Positions 16,725 through 25,949 are shown, numbered from the stretch's first letter. The stretch: 64,000 nucleotides of DNA from Streptomyces sp. NBC_01497 (GCF_036250695.1 NZ_CP109427.1:4712001-4776000); one strand, 5' to 3'. The notes: a model not told the origin generated them from the sequence alone. Numbers and translations: made by a program.

Positions 16725-18381
16725 CGCGTTGTCCGGGCGCACGGTCCACGCCCGCCGGGCCGTAGACGGACGGACGGGACGCGCCCGCCGGGCCGTTGAC
16801 GGACGGACCGGACAGGTCCACCGGGCCGTTCACGGACGGACCGGACACCTGGGGCGGCGGCACGGACGACGCCCGGCGCGCCCCGGCGTACGGGGCCTCG
16901 TGCGCCACCCCGGTGAAGGGGCCCTCCTGCGGGGCGGACGCCCGGTGCGCCGGGCGGTGCACGCCCGACAGGTCCCGTGCCGTCACGCTGTTGCGGTCCC
17001 TGACCGAGCGGCCCAGCGCGAACTGCGGCCACAGGCCCGCCGCCTGGGAGCGGCTGCGCTCGCTCCACTCGCGCGCGGCGGCCTCGCCCGCCTTGTAGTA
17101 GTTGAGCGCGAAGCCGCCGGTGTGCACCCGCAGCAGGCAGAAGCCGCCGGGGTACTCCTTGACGGCGCTGACCTCCTGGAGCGTCACCCGGGGTGCCCTG
17201 AGCGAGATGGACCGCTTGTTGCGGTGGGTGTGCCCCGCGTGGTGCAGGAAGACGCCCGGCGCGGCGTCGTAGGCGGCGAGGATCGCCCGGGCCTGGCGGC
17301 GGCCGAGGTGCTGGCCGCGTGTCGCGGGGAACGGTGAGTGCGGCACCGACAGCGGATGGTGCCCGAACACGACGGTGGGCTGGTCCCGGTGCTCCCTCAG
17401 GCCGCGCAGGAACCAGGACAGCTGCTCCGGCGAAAGGCCCCCGCTGTCCCCGCCGTTGCCCGGCTTGTCGTACGTGTCGAGGCCGACGACCCGCAGACCG
17501 CCGAGGTCGCGGGCGAAGTACGTGGGTCCGCCGCCGGGCGAGAACGCGTCCCGGAAGCCGTCCCGCGCCCGGGGCCGGTCGTGGTTTCCGCGCGTGATGA
17601 AGTACCGCTCGCCGTGCGGCCCGAACGTGTCCAGGATCTCCTTCGCCTTGCGCAGGTCCGCCTGCCCTGCCTCGGCGGAGATGTCGCCCGCCGCGAGGAG
17701 GTAGTCGGCGCCGCGCCGTACGGCCTCCGCCACGAGGGCGCGCCCCATCAGCTCCGGGTACGGGGCGAAGCCCTCGGGTTGCGAGACGCCCTGGAGCAGC
17801 GGGAAGCCCGGCAGCTTCGGCACGCCCGCGATGCGGCCGGCGGTGGTCTCGCCCAGGTGCAGGTCGTTGCAGAGCGCGACGGCGAACAGGTAGCGGCCCG
17901 GCGGCGGTTGCGGCGTCGTGAACGCGTACGGCCCGCCCGCCGTGCCGAGCCCGTACGGCGAGGTGCCCGCGGCGTTTCCCGCGACCAGGCACAGCGGCGT
18001 GGGCAGCGCGGCACGCCCGTACGAGAGCGCCTGGTAGTAGTAGGTGCGGCCCGGTTCGAGGCCGGTGATCTCCACCTGGTGGTAGGCCGTGCGGTGCTCC
18101 TCGCCGACGCGGCGCGTCAGCCGGCCCGGGTGGGTGCCGAAGACGATCTCGCCGTCCGTGGCAGCGGGCAGCATCCGGCCGCAGCCGTCGTCGGTGCCAG
18201 GGACCCCGGTGTACCAGGTGAAGATCGCCCGGTCCTCGGTGAGCGTGACGAGTTCGAGCCCGACCGGGCTGACGGCGGCGGCGAGGCCGCGTGGTCCGGC
18301 TCGCAGCGGCGGGGCCACGGCGGCGGCCCAGACGGCGGCGCGGTGCAGCAACTCCTGGCGGGCCGAGGGACAACAGCGCAT
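16699..18381 (-). CDS. Calcineurin-like metallophosphoesterase with N-terminal fibronectin-like domain
   Basis: The 560-residue protein has an N-terminal beta domain like that of purple acid phosphatases (ITGLEPGRTYYYQALSYGR). The dinuclear-metal phosphoesterase core follows: CNDLHLGE, LLAAGDISAE, ITRGNHDRPRARD, TVVFGHHPLS and HHAGHTHRNK. Every metal-ligand motif is intact. The last ~110 residues are a low-complexity tail with repeated PSVNGPVD / PSVNGPAG / PSVYGPAG units. I chose the ATG at 18381, which has GAGGTGGG upstream; a longer start adds 29 unusual residues. The substrate is unknown. I see no convincing signal peptide, so its location is uncertain. Confidence 0.85.
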   Translation of the reverse strand: MRCCPSARQELLHRAAVWAAAVAPPLRAGPRGLAAAVSPVGLELVTLTEDRAIFTWYTGVPGTDDGCGRMLPAATDGEIVFGTHPGRLTRRVGEEHRTAYHQVEITGLEPGRTYYYQALSYGRAALPTPLCLVAGNAAGTSPYGLGTAGGPYAFTTPQPPPGRYLFAVALCNDLHLGETTAGRIAGVPKLPGFPLLQGVSQPEGFAPYPELMGRALVAEAVRRGADYLLAAGDISAEAGQADLRKAKEILDTFGPHGERYFITRGNHDRPRARDGFRDAFSPGGGPTYFARDLGGLRVVGLDTYDKPGNGGDSGGLSPEQLSWFLRGLREHRDQPTVVFGHHPLSVPHSPFPATRGQHLGRRQARAILAAYDAAPGVFLHHAGHTHRNKRSISLRAPRVTLQEVSAVKEYPGGFCLLRVHTGGFALNYYKAGEAAAREWSERSRSQAAGLWPQFALGRSVRDRNSVTARDLSGVHRPAHRASAPQEGPFTGVAHEAPYAGARRASSVPPPQVSGPSVNGPVDLSGPSVNGPAGASRPSVYGPAGVDRAPGQRAEGGTPWE

Positions 18382-18578
18382 GTTCGGTGTCTTACCCACC
18401 TCAGGTGAACGCGCGAGCCACCGGTCGGATGCCCAAATGTCCGCCAACCGTATGACGCGGGACAGCACAGGACCCCGTGCGCCGGGGGAGACTGCGGGGC
18501 GGGGAGCGCCCCGCCGCCGTCGCGCCGGGGCTCCTCGCCGTCCCCCGTACGGGCATGCGCACGACGACTAGGACGACT

Positions 18579-20036
18579 GTGACCAGGGTCAGCCCCGCAC
18601 GCTCCGCCGATGCCGACACCCTCGACACCCTCCCGGCAACGCCGGCTCGCCACCGCCTTCGCGCGGCCGCGGTGCTGACGCGCTGGGCCACGCCGAGGAG
18701 ATCGGGTCCGAACCGGCCGGGGCCGCTCCCGGATCAGCCGGAGCCGGCCGGGGATCGGCCGGTGTCGGGTCCGGACCTGTCCAGGTCCGGTCCGGACCTG
18801 CCGAGGTCTGCTCCCGGCCTGCCGGTGTCGGGTCCGGGCCGGCCGAGGTCTGCTCCCGGCCTGCCGGTGTCGGGTCCGGACCTGTCCAGGTCCGGTCCGG
18901 ACCTGCCGGTGTCTGCTTCCGGCCTGCCGATGTTGGTTCCGGACCTGCCGGTGTCTGCTCCCGACTTGCCGGTGTCGGGTCCGGACCTGTCCAGGTCCGG
19001 TCCGGACCTGCCGGTGTCTGCTTCCGGCCTGCCGATGTTGGTTCCCGACCTGCCGGTGTCGGCCTTCCGCCGTCTGCGGGAGCGGGCTCCTCGGTGGTTG
19101 TCGCCGCGTCAGGTCCTGTGCTGCGTCCCGATCGTGGTGATCGGCTACTGGATGTTCGCGCACTGGCCGCTGATCGCCGGTGGTGCCCGGCAACTGCTGA
19201 CCGCCAACGTCTACTGGCTGCTCGCCGCGGTCGGCGCCACCGCGCTCGGCTGGGTCGCGGTGTCGCTCGCGCGGCAGGGCACCGTGCTGGAACCCCTCCC
19301 GGCCGGACGGCTGTTCGCCACGCAGTTCGCGGCGGGAGCGGCGAACCACCTGCTTCCCGCCGGTCTCGGCGCGGGCGCGGTCAACCTGCGCTTCCTGCGC
19401 AAGTGCGGCCTGCCGCTCGGCCGTTCATCCGCCGCGCTCGCGCTCTATCTCCTCTGCGAGTCGGTCGGGCGCTGCCTCCTGCTGCTGGTGCTGCTCGCCG
19501 CCTTCCCCGACGCGCTGGACCTGGGCGCTCTGCACCTCGGGCAGCGGCTGCCCGCCGGGCTCCTGCTGCCCGTCGTGCTCGGGGCGGCCGGCCTCGTCGG
19601 AGTGCTCTGCCTCGTGCTGGTGCTGCTGCCTTCGCTGCGGCGCGTCATCCGTACGTTCCTCGCGACGGCGTTCACCGACATCCGCTCCCTGCACGCGCGG
19701 CCGTCGCGTGCGCTCGCCCTGTGGTGCGGCTCGCTCGGCTTCCCCGCCCTCCAGGCGGCGGGGCTCGTGACGGTGGCGCTCGCGCTGCGGGTGCCCGTAC
19801 CGGTGCTGCATGTGGCGATCGCCTACCTGGCGGCGAGTGTCGCCGCGGCGCTGGTCCCGATGCCGGGCGGCCTCGGTTCCGTCGACGCGGCGCTCGTCGT
19901 GGCGCTCGTGACGACCGGCGCGTCCGTCCCGGTGGCGACCTCCGCCGTGCTGGGCTTCCGCATCATCACCGTCTGGCTGCCCCTCGTCCCGGCCGCACTG
20001 ACACTGGGCGCCCTGGTCCGCCGGCGTGTCGTGTGA
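18579..20036 (+). CDS. Flippase-like integral membrane protein (UPF0104/LPG-synthase TM family) with repeat-rich N-terminus
   Basis: The last ~320 residues form about eight membrane helices with the family motif AANHLLPAGLGAGAVNLRFLRKCGL and a C-terminal ALVPMPGGLGSVDAALV. This matches the transmembrane domain of lysylphosphatidylglycerol synthases and YbhN-type flippase-like proteins. No aminoacyl-transfer domain is present, so movement or handling of a lipid-linked substrate is the likely role. Before the helices come 14 imperfect seven-residue units (SGPDLSR, SAPGLPV, SASGLPM and similar). I chose the GTG at 18579, which has AGGA five bases upstream. Other in-frame starts at 18477 (GTG) and 18555 (ATG) are possible. 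It is divergent from the phosphoesterase. Confidence 0.75.
   Translation: MTRVSPARSADADTLDTLPATPARHRLRAAAVLTRWATPRRSGPNRPGPLPDQPEPAGDRPVSGPDLSRSGPDLPRSAPGLPVSGPGRPRSAPGLPVSGPDLSRSGPDLPVSASGLPMLVPDLPVSAPDLPVSGPDLSRSGPDLPVSASGLPMLVPDLPVSAFRRLRERAPRWLSPRQVLCCVPIVVIGYWMFAHWPLIAGGARQLLTANVYWLLAAVGATALGWVAVSLARQGTVLEPLPAGRLFATQFAAGAANHLLPAGLGAGAVNLRFLRKCGLPLGRSSAALALYLLCESVGRCLLLLVLLAAFPDALDLGALHLGQRLPAGLLLPVVLGAAGLVGVLCLVLVLLPSLRRVIRTFLATAFTDIRSLHARPSRALALWCGSLGFPALQAAGLVTVALALRVPVPVLHVAIAYLAASVAAALVPMPGGLGSVDAALVVALVTTGASVPVATSAVLGFRIITVWLPLVPAALTLGALVRRRVV
18765..19058. repeat. 14-unit tandem repeat, 21 bp per unit, in frame
   Basis: Imperfect 21-bp units encode seven residues each, pattern (S/L)-(G/A/V)-(P/S)-(D/G)-(L/R)-(P/S)-(R/V/M). 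Larger blocks of several units are themselves duplicated: the stretch giving SGPDLSR-SGPDLPV-SASGLPM-LVPDLPV occurs twice. Being coding and ungapped, it is not a CRISPR array. Confidence 0.93.
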
Positions 20037-20150
20037 CCGCTCCGGCACCGGCACCGCGCCCCGCCGTCGACCCTCGACGATCAGCCGCGGGCGGCGCGGT
20101 CCGGTGTCCCCCGTTCGGGCGCCCGCCGGTTCAGGCGCCCAAGGGGATGC

Positions 20151-21728
20151 TCAACCGCTGCGCAGCGCTGTCTCGGGCGTGGCGGCGGCGGGCCCTGTCG
20201 CGGGTTGCGCTTCCGGCTCGGCGGAAGCCGCCTCCTGATCGGCGTTGAGGTCGCGCAGCATCGACTTCGTGAAGCCGAAGTAGTACGTGGCGACGAAGCC
20301 CACCAGATAGCCCACGACCAGCCCCGCCGCGTACACGGAGATCATCACGCCCAGGCCGTGGTTGCCGCGGAGAAGCGGGAACAGCGCCCAGCCCGAGGGC
20401 CCGATCGCCGTCGAACCGACCGCGTCGCCCAACTGGTTGAACAGCCCGACGACCCCGCCGCCGAACGCCCCGCCCACGCACGCCGTGATGAACGGGCGGC
20501 CGAGTGGCAGCGAGACACCGTAGATCAGCGGTTCGCCGACGCCCAGGAACCCGGCGGGCAGCGCCGACCTGATGGTCCGGCGGATCGACGCGTTGCGCGG
20601 CAGCCTGAGGTAGACCGCCATGGCCGCGCCGACCTGGCCCGCGCCGGCCATCGCGAGGATCGGCAGCAGGACCGTGTAGCCCTGCTGCTGGATCAGCGTG
20701 GTGTGGATCGGGATCAGGGCCTGGTGCAGGCCCAGCATCACCAGTGGCAGGAACAGCCCGCCGAGCACGAATCCGGCCGCGGCGCCGCCGTTGGCGAGCA
20801 GCCAGGTGGCGAAGTCCCCGATGCCGGTGGCCACCTCGCCCGCCGCGTACATGAGGCCGTAGAGGGTGACGAGCCCGGCCACCAGGACCGTCAGCGTCGG
20901 TGTGAGCAGCACGTCCAGCGCCTCGGGCACCCACCTGCGGCACCATTTCTCGACGGCGACGGCCAGCAGCGCCGCCCCGAGCGCTCCGAGGACGCCGCCC
21001 TGGCCCGGTGCCAGCTTCTGGCCGAACGCGTCGACGTTGGTGACCCCGGGGAAGACCGTGATGGCCGCGACCGCGCCGCCGAGCACCGCGGTGCCGCCGA
21101 ATTCCTTCGCCGTGTTGTAGCCGACGAAGACGGCGATCAGCGACATGAAGCCGGACGCCAGCGCCGCCAGCGCGGGTACCACCGACGGCAGCCAGTGCAG
21201 GTTGGTCAGCAGGCCGTTGAGTCCGGAGATGATGCCGCAGCCGATCAGTGCCGGGATCAGCGGGACGAAGATGTTCGCGACCCGGCGCAGGAACAGTTTG
21301 AACGGCGTCGCGTTCTTCGCCTTCCTGGCCGCGCGCATCTGCGCTCCCTGTGCCGCCAGCTGGTCCGCGCTGGGCGCGGCCCCGCCGGGGACGTCCGCCG
21401 CCCCCGGGGCGGCCGCGCCCGGCTCCGCGGACGGCGCCGCCGTGGTCGCGGCGGGCGTCGCCGCCTCGGTGTCCCCGGCGATCAGCGACTCGAACTCGGG
21501 GGTGACCCGGGCGACCGCGCCGGGGCCGAGGACGATCTGGTACGTGTCGTCCTCGACCACGCCGAGCACGGCGGGCAGGGCCTTCAGCGCCTCGTCCTGG
21601 ACGAGGGAGCGGTCGCGCAGGCCGAGTCTGAGCCGGGTCATGCAGTGGGCGACGGAGGTGACGTTCGCTGCGCCGCCGATCAGCGGAAGGATGGCCTCCG
21701 CCGTCGCGCGGTTCTTGTCAGTTGCCAT
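20151..21728 (-). CDS. PTS EIIBC component, probably N-acetylmuramic acid-specific
   Basis: The 525-residue membrane protein imports a sugar and phosphorylates it. The N-terminal EIIB domain (~1-85) has the phosphorylated cysteine in VAHCMTRLRLGLRD. An Ala/Pro linker (~85-125) leads to an EIIC domain with about ten helices and the substrate-site motif GFLGVGEPLIYGVSLPLGRPF. It follows murQ by 43 bases, and an RpiR regulator lies upstream, the usual make-up of a MurNAc module. I infer MurNAc, giving MurNAc-6-phosphate for MurQ. There is no EIIA domain, so it must borrow EIIA from another system, as MurP does in E. coli. Related glucose and sucrose EIIBC proteins are the main alternatives. Confidence 0.85.
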   Translation of the reverse strand: MATDKNRATAEAILPLIGGAANVTSVAHCMTRLRLGLRDRSLVQDEALKALPAVLGVVEDDTYQIVLGPGAVARVTPEFESLIAGDTEAATPAATTAAPSAEPGAAAPGAADVPGGAAPSADQLAAQGAQMRAARKAKNATPFKLFLRRVANIFVPLIPALIGCGIISGLNGLLTNLHWLPSVVPALAALASGFMSLIAVFVGYNTAKEFGGTAVLGGAVAAITVFPGVTNVDAFGQKLAPGQGGVLGALGAALLAVAVEKWCRRWVPEALDVLLTPTLTVLVAGLVTLYGLMYAAGEVATGIGDFATWLLANGGAAAGFVLGGLFLPLVMLGLHQALIPIHTTLIQQQGYTVLLPILAMAGAGQVGAAMAVYLRLPRNASIRRTIRSALPAGFLGVGEPLIYGVSLPLGRPFITACVGGAFGGGVVGLFNQLGDAVGSTAIGPSGWALFPLLRGNHGLGVMISVYAAGLVVGYLVGFVATYYFGFTKSMLRDLNADQEAASAEPEAQPATGPAAATPETALRSG

Positions 21729-21771
21729 GGTGCCTGGTGCCTTGCTGTGCGAAGTGGTTCGGACGTACAGG

Positions 21772-22725
21772 TCACCCCGTCAGGGGCCTGGATGCCTGGA
21801 GCGCCGCGCGCAGATGGCCGCGGGACTCCGTCAGGAGCGAGGCGGCCGTGCGGCCGTCGACGCCACCGAGGATGGTGAGGATCGCGTTCTTCACCTCCCC
21901 GTCGGTGGCGGCGAGCGCGGCCTCGATCTCGGCGTCGGACGCCCCGGTGGCCAGCGCGACGATGCGGCGGGAGCGGGCGCGCAGCTTCTCGTTGGACGCC
22001 CGGACGTCGACCATGAGGTTCCCGTAGGTCTTGCCGAGCCGGATCATCGTGATCGTCGAGATCATGTTGAGCACGAGCTTCTGCGCCGTGCCCGCCTTGA
22101 GCCGGGTGGAGCCGGTGATCAGCTCGGCGCCCACGACCACCTCGATGCCGTGGTCGGCCGCCGCGGCGAGGGCGCTGTCCGCGTTGCAGGACAGACCCAC
22201 GGTCAGGGCGCCGAGCGAGCGCGCGTGCTCCACCGCACCGATCGCGTACGGCGTCCTGCCGGAGGCGGAGACGCCGACCACCGCGTCGTCGGGGCCGACC
22301 CGCAGAGCGCCGAGGTCCGCCGCCGCCAGCTCCTTGGAGTCCTCCGCGCCCTCGACCGAGGTCACCATGGCGCCCGGTCCGCCCGCGATCAGGCCGACCA
22401 CCTCGCCCGGGTCGGTGTTGAACGTCGGCGGGCACTCGCTCGCGTCCAGCACGCCGAGCCGCCCCGCCGTGCCCGCGCCCGCGTAGATCAGCCGGCCGCC
22501 GCGCCCGGCACGCTCCGCGATCGCGTCGATGGCCTGCGCGATCACCGGCAGCGCTCCCGCGATCGCGGTGGGAACCGTGGCGTCCTCGCCGTTCATGAGA
22601 CGGGCGATCTCCGCCGTGGGCAGCCGGTCGATCTCGGCGAGGTCGGCGCGGAACGCCTCTGTGGTCAGGGTCTCCAGCTGCGCGCGGAGGTCTCCGTACG
22701 GCGCGGGCGCGGGCGTTGAGGTCAT
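21772..22725 (-). CDS. murQ: N-acetylmuramic acid 6-phosphate etherase
   Basis: MurQ removes the lactyl ether from MurNAc-6-phosphate, releasing D-lactate and GlcNAc-6-phosphate, the substrate of NagA encoded earlier in this window. The 317-residue protein has the SIS sugar-phosphate domain and family motifs: IYAGAGTAGRLGVLDASECPPTF, GVSASGRTPYAIGAVEHAR, LKAGTAQKLVLNMISTITMIRLGKTYGNLMVDV. I chose the ATG at 22725, with AAAGAG ahead of it. It lies between the regulator and the PTS gene on the same strand, so peptidoglycan-sugar recycling is well supported. Confidence 0.95.
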   Translation of the reverse strand: MTSTPAPAPYGDLRAQLETLTTEAFRADLAEIDRLPTAEIARLMNGEDATVPTAIAGALPVIAQAIDAIAERAGRGGRLIYAGAGTAGRLGVLDASECPPTFNTDPGEVVGLIAGGPGAMVTSVEGAEDSKELAAADLGALRVGPDDAVVGVSASGRTPYAIGAVEHARSLGALTVGLSCNADSALAAAADHGIEVVVGAELITGSTRLKAGTAQKLVLNMISTITMIRLGKTYGNLMVDVRASNEKLRARSRRIVALATGASDAEIEAALAATDGEVKNAILTILGGVDGRTAASLLTESRGHLRAALQASRPLTG

Positions 22726-22963
22726 CTGGTGCGGCTCTTTCTCGGGGCGCGGAGGGTCGGGGTGTGGGGGCGGGGCGCACGGCGTGCCGTCGGCCAACGG
22801 GTACGCCGCAGGCGTCGTCGGACCGCTGGGCGGCCGGACGGCGCTCCGGTGGGTCGGTGCGAGGGGTGCGAGCGGTGCGGGGAGTGGTGAGGGGGCAGTG
22901 GGGCTCGGGCCGGCCCGGCTCAGGGGTGCCGGCGGAGGGGGTCCGGGTCCCGGCGCGCTGGGT

Positions 22964-23920
22964 TCAGCGGGTGCCGCGCGGGCTGTGCCGGTGGGCCAGC
23001 GCCTCGTACGAAGCGGACAGCGCGGGTGCCGCCGTCTCGTACGTCCGCTGGGCGACGCCTATGAACAGGCAGTCCACGACGAGCAGCTGACTCGTACGGC
23101 TGGACATGGCCGCCGGGCGCAGTTCGCTCTCCCGTGCCGTTGACGTCGTCAGCACATGGTCGGCGTACTGCGTCACCGGGCTGTCCGGCCTGCCGGTGAT
23201 CGCGACCGTCGTCGCGCCCCGGTCGAAGGCGACCCGCAGTGGCTCTATGACATCGCCCGTCGAGCCCGAATGGGTGATCGCTATCGCCACGTCGCCTGAG
23301 CGGAGCTGCACCGCGTTGGTCACGGCGAGGTGCGGGTCGGTGTGCGCGTGGGCGATGAGGCCGATGCGCAGCAGCTTCTGGGCCAGGTCCATCCCCACCA
23401 GCGAGGAGGCGCCCACGCCGTAGATGTCGATTCTGCGGGCGGTCACCGCGGCGGAGATCACGGCCCCCAGCTGCGTCGTGTCCAGGGAGGCGGCCGTGTC
23501 GGCGAGCGTCTGCTGCTCGTCGTACGCGAGCTTGGCGACGACGTCGGCGATCGAGTCGTCGACCGCTATGTCGGCGGTGACCGCGGGGGAGCGGCCGGAC
23601 TGCTGCTGGGCCGCGAGGCCGGCGAGGGCGAGGCGCAGATCCCGGTATCCGGGATATCCGAGGAGGCGCGACGTGCGCACGACCGTGGCCTCGCTCGTCC
23701 CGGTGAGTTCGGCGAGTCCGGTGACCGTCAGGGCGGCGCAGCCCGCGGGGTCGCCCGCGACAGCCTCCGCGACCAGCTGCATGGAGCGGGTCATGGACGG
23801 CGCGAGCGTGCGCACCTTGGCGGCGAGGGCCGCCGGTGCGGGCGGGGTGTTACCGCTGAAAATTTCCTTCAGGTCATTGGCCACCATTGAAAGATATTTT
23901 CGGTCCGTGCGGGCAGTCAA
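22964..23920 (-). CDS. RpiR-family (MurR-like) transcriptional regulator
   Basis: The 318-residue protein has an N-terminal RpiR helix-turn-helix (LTVTGLAELTGTSEATVVRTSRLLGYPGYRDLR) and a C-terminal SIS domain that senses a phosphosugar (IDIYGVGASSLVGMDLAQKL, DVAIAITHSGSTGDVIEPLRVA). Its place ahead of murQ and the PTS gene points to MurNAc-6-phosphate as ligand and to repression of this module, as MurR does in enteric bacteria. The TTG start at 23920 has GGGAGGGAAAGGGGGG ahead of it, much better than the ATG 33 bases further in. I could not find a clear operator palindrome in the 238 bases before murQ. Confidence 0.88.
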   Translation of the reverse strand: MTARTDRKYLSMVANDLKEIFSGNTPPAPAALAAKVRTLAPSMTRSMQLVAEAVAGDPAGCAALTVTGLAELTGTSEATVVRTSRLLGYPGYRDLRLALAGLAAQQQSGRSPAVTADIAVDDSIADVVAKLAYDEQQTLADTAASLDTTQLGAVISAAVTARRIDIYGVGASSLVGMDLAQKLLRIGLIAHAHTDPHLAVTNAVQLRSGDVAIAITHSGSTGDVIEPLRVAFDRGATTVAITGRPDSPVTQYADHVLTTSTARESELRPAAMSSRTSQLLVVDCLFIGVAQRTYETAAPALSASYEALAHRHSPRGTR

Positions 23921-23988
23921 CCCCCCTTTCCCTCCCTGTGGACAACCGTCGTGCCCAGTGTGTCCGCCGTTCGGGTCACAATGGCGGG

Positions 23989-24354
23989 ATGGACGAGGTG
24001 AACCCGTTGGAGCAGGCGCTGCACGCGGCCCGCGCGCTGGTCATGGCCGATCTGGCCGCGAGCGACGTCAGGGGCGCCGAGACCGTCTCGCTCGTCGAGG
24101 AGGCGGTGGCCCACCGCAGATGGTGGGTCGAACAGTGGCCGGACGGTGCGTCGTACCTGGCCGGCCTCGTCGCGCAGGACGTGCAGGACGCCCTGCTGGA
24201 GGCGTACGGGCGCTGGCCGCTGTGTCCGCTCTGCGGGCCCGACGACCCGCACGCGCTGGAGGTCGAGCCCGAGCTGGGCCCCGACCCGCACTGGGTGTGC
24301 GCGAAGGCGGTCGTCGTCATCGCACGGGTCGGTGAGCTGGGGGCGCACCCGTGA
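23989..24354 (+). CDS. Small hypothetical protein with CxxC-type metal site
   Basis: The 121-residue protein is acidic and mostly helical. A short CPLCGPDDPH near residue 80, followed by a lone Cys (HWVCAKAV), could bind zinc together with the His, but four clear ligands are not obvious. Start ATG at 23989 has GGCGGG just ahead. Its stop overlaps the next start (GTGA), so the two are a coupled pair. It is divergent from the RpiR gene. I do not recognise the family. Confidence 0.72.
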   Translation: MDEVNPLEQALHAARALVMADLAASDVRGAETVSLVEEAVAHRRWWVEQWPDGASYLAGLVAQDVQDALLEAYGRWPLCPLCGPDDPHALEVEPELGPDPHWVCAKAVVVIARVGELGAHP

Positions 24355-24620
24355 CCGTCTACATCGACCCGCCGACCTGGCCGGGCCACGGACGCATGTG
24401 GTCGCACCTGGTGAGCGATGCCACGTTCGAGGAACTGCACGTCTTCGCGGCCGCGCTCGGCTGCCCGCCGCGTGCCTTCGAGCGCGACCACTACGACCTG
24501 CCGTCGCACCGCTACGCCGACGCGGTACGCGCCGGGGCCGTGGAGATCGGCTCGAAGGAACTGGTCCGCAGGATCACGCAGGCGGGCCTGCGCAGGCCGA
24601 AGGGCCGCCCGGCCGCCTGA
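24351..24620 (+). CDS. DUF4031 domain protein
   Basis: The 89-residue protein matches the actinobacterial DUF4031 family (MTVYIDPPTWPGHGRMWSHLVSD, then FERDHYDLPSHRYADAVRAGA). It is coupled to the previous gene by a 4-base overlap. Function is unknown. Conserved Asp, His and Tyr residues could form a small-molecule or metal site, but this is a guess. The end converges on the MFS gene 16 bases away. Confidence 0.82.
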   Translation: MTVYIDPPTWPGHGRMWSHLVSDATFEELHVFAAALGCPPRAFERDHYDLPSHRYADAVRAGAVEIGSKELVRRITQAGLRRPKGRPAA

Positions 24621-24636
24621 TCCGCGCGGAGCGCGG

Positions 24637-25929
24637 TCACCGCTCCTGCTGTTCCCGCTGCTTCGGCCGCTCCCGCGTCGGGAGCGGCGAGGACGCGACG
24701 AGGGTGCTGCCACGGCGTTGGGCGGCACCGTGCAGCCGCATCGCGGGCACGCACAGCCCGATCGCGACGGCCGCCATGGCCGCGCCCGCCCAGGCCGTCG
24801 AGGCGAAGCCGAAGCCCGCGTCGATGACCCGGCCGCCGAGCCAGGGGCCCGCGGCGTTGCCCGCGTTGAAGGCCGCCGTGGCGGTCGCCCCGGCGAGCGT
24901 CGGAGCGGCGGAGGCGACGTTGAACATACGGGCGTTGAGGGCCGGGGCCGTGTAGAAGGCGGAGAAGCCGAGCAGGAACGTCAGCACGATGGCGGTCACC
25001 GCGGAGGACGCCGTCAGCGCCAGCGCGGCCAGCAGCAGCGTCGAGGCGATGACGCCGCTCAACTGCACGCCGAAGAGGTGTGCGTCCGCGTACCGGCCGC
25101 CGACTGTGGTGCCGACGAGGGCGCCGAGGCCGAACAGCGCGAGCACGCCAGGCACCCACCCGTTCGCCACTCCCGACACGTCCGTCAGCAGGGGCGCCAT
25201 GTAGGAGAAGGTGCAGAAGACGGCACCGCCCGCGAGCGCGGTGATCGCGACGGCGAGCCACACCTGGCGGTCCCGGTAGACGGTCAGTTCGCGCCTCAGG
25301 TCCGGCTTGCGTTCGGGCGCCGGGATCCGGCGGATCAGCGTGACGACCCCGACGAGGGCGATCGCGGAGGCGACCCCCACGGCCCAGAAGGCGGCGCGCC
25401 AGCCGAGGCTGTCCCCGAGGAACGCGCCGGCGGGTACACCCAGCACGTTCGCGATGGAGAGCCCGCCGATCATCACGGCCATGGCGCGGGCACGTGCGTT
25501 GAGAGGGACCATCGCTATCGCGACGCCCGCGCCGACCGCCCAGAAGCCGGCGCAGGCGAGGGCGCTGAGGACACGCGAGGCGAACAGCACCCCATAAGTG
25601 GGGGCCAGCGCACCGGCGATCTGCCCCAGACCGAACACCGAGATCAGGGCGATGAGGGTGGCGCGGCGCGGCAGCCGCAGCGTGGCCACGGCCAGCAGGG
25701 GGGCGCCGACCACCATGCCGATCGCGAAGGCGGAGATCAGCAGCCCGGCGGTCGGGATGGAGACGTCCATGTCGCGGGCGATCGGCGGCAGGAGCCCGGA
25801 CAGCATGAACTCGCTGGTTCCGAGCGCGAAGACGGACAGTCCCAATATGTAGACGGCGAGCGGCATGCGGTCACGTCGACCCGTTGTCTGAGGCATGTCA
25901 CGGTCAACGACGGCCGGACTTCGGGGCAT
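24637..25929 (-). CDS. MFS transporter of the Cmx/arabinose-efflux (DHA1) type
   Basis: The ~430-residue protein has 12 predicted helices and begins its conserved part at MPLAVYILGLSVFALGTSEFMLSGLLPPIARDMDVS, typical of DHA1 drug or sugar efflux carriers. Motif A-like loops (LPRRATLIAL and GGRYADAHL) are present. Such proteins export small molecules with proton antiport; the substrate is not predictable. Three starts are possible: 25953 (ATGA overlap with the upstream HD gene), 25929 (GGGAGG ahead, chosen) and 25896. The upstream gene is co-directional and touches or overlaps it, so they form one unit. Confidence 0.82.
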   Translation of the reverse strand: MPRSPAVVDRDMPQTTGRRDRMPLAVYILGLSVFALGTSEFMLSGLLPPIARDMDVSIPTAGLLISAFAIGMVVGAPLLAVATLRLPRRATLIALISVFGLGQIAGALAPTYGVLFASRVLSALACAGFWAVGAGVAIAMVPLNARARAMAVMIGGLSIANVLGVPAGAFLGDSLGWRAAFWAVGVASAIALVGVVTLIRRIPAPERKPDLRRELTVYRDRQVWLAVAITALAGGAVFCTFSYMAPLLTDVSGVANGWVPGVLALFGLGALVGTTVGGRYADAHLFGVQLSGVIASTLLLAALALTASSAVTAIVLTFLLGFSAFYTAPALNARMFNVASAAPTLAGATATAAFNAGNAAGPWLGGRVIDAGFGFASTAWAGAAMAAVAIGLCVPAMRLHGAAQRRGSTLVASSPLPTRERPKQREQQER

Positions 25930-25949
25930 TCCCGCCGCATCCTCCCCCT

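Noticed and set aside
18765..19058. Possible CRISPR array
   Set aside because: The units are contiguous without spacers, in frame, and encode a seven-residue repeat.
21753..21768. A DasR-like half site just upstream of the PTS gene
   Set aside because: AGTGGT is kept but the core CTAGACC is not; about 10 of 16 matches, not better than chance in this DNA.
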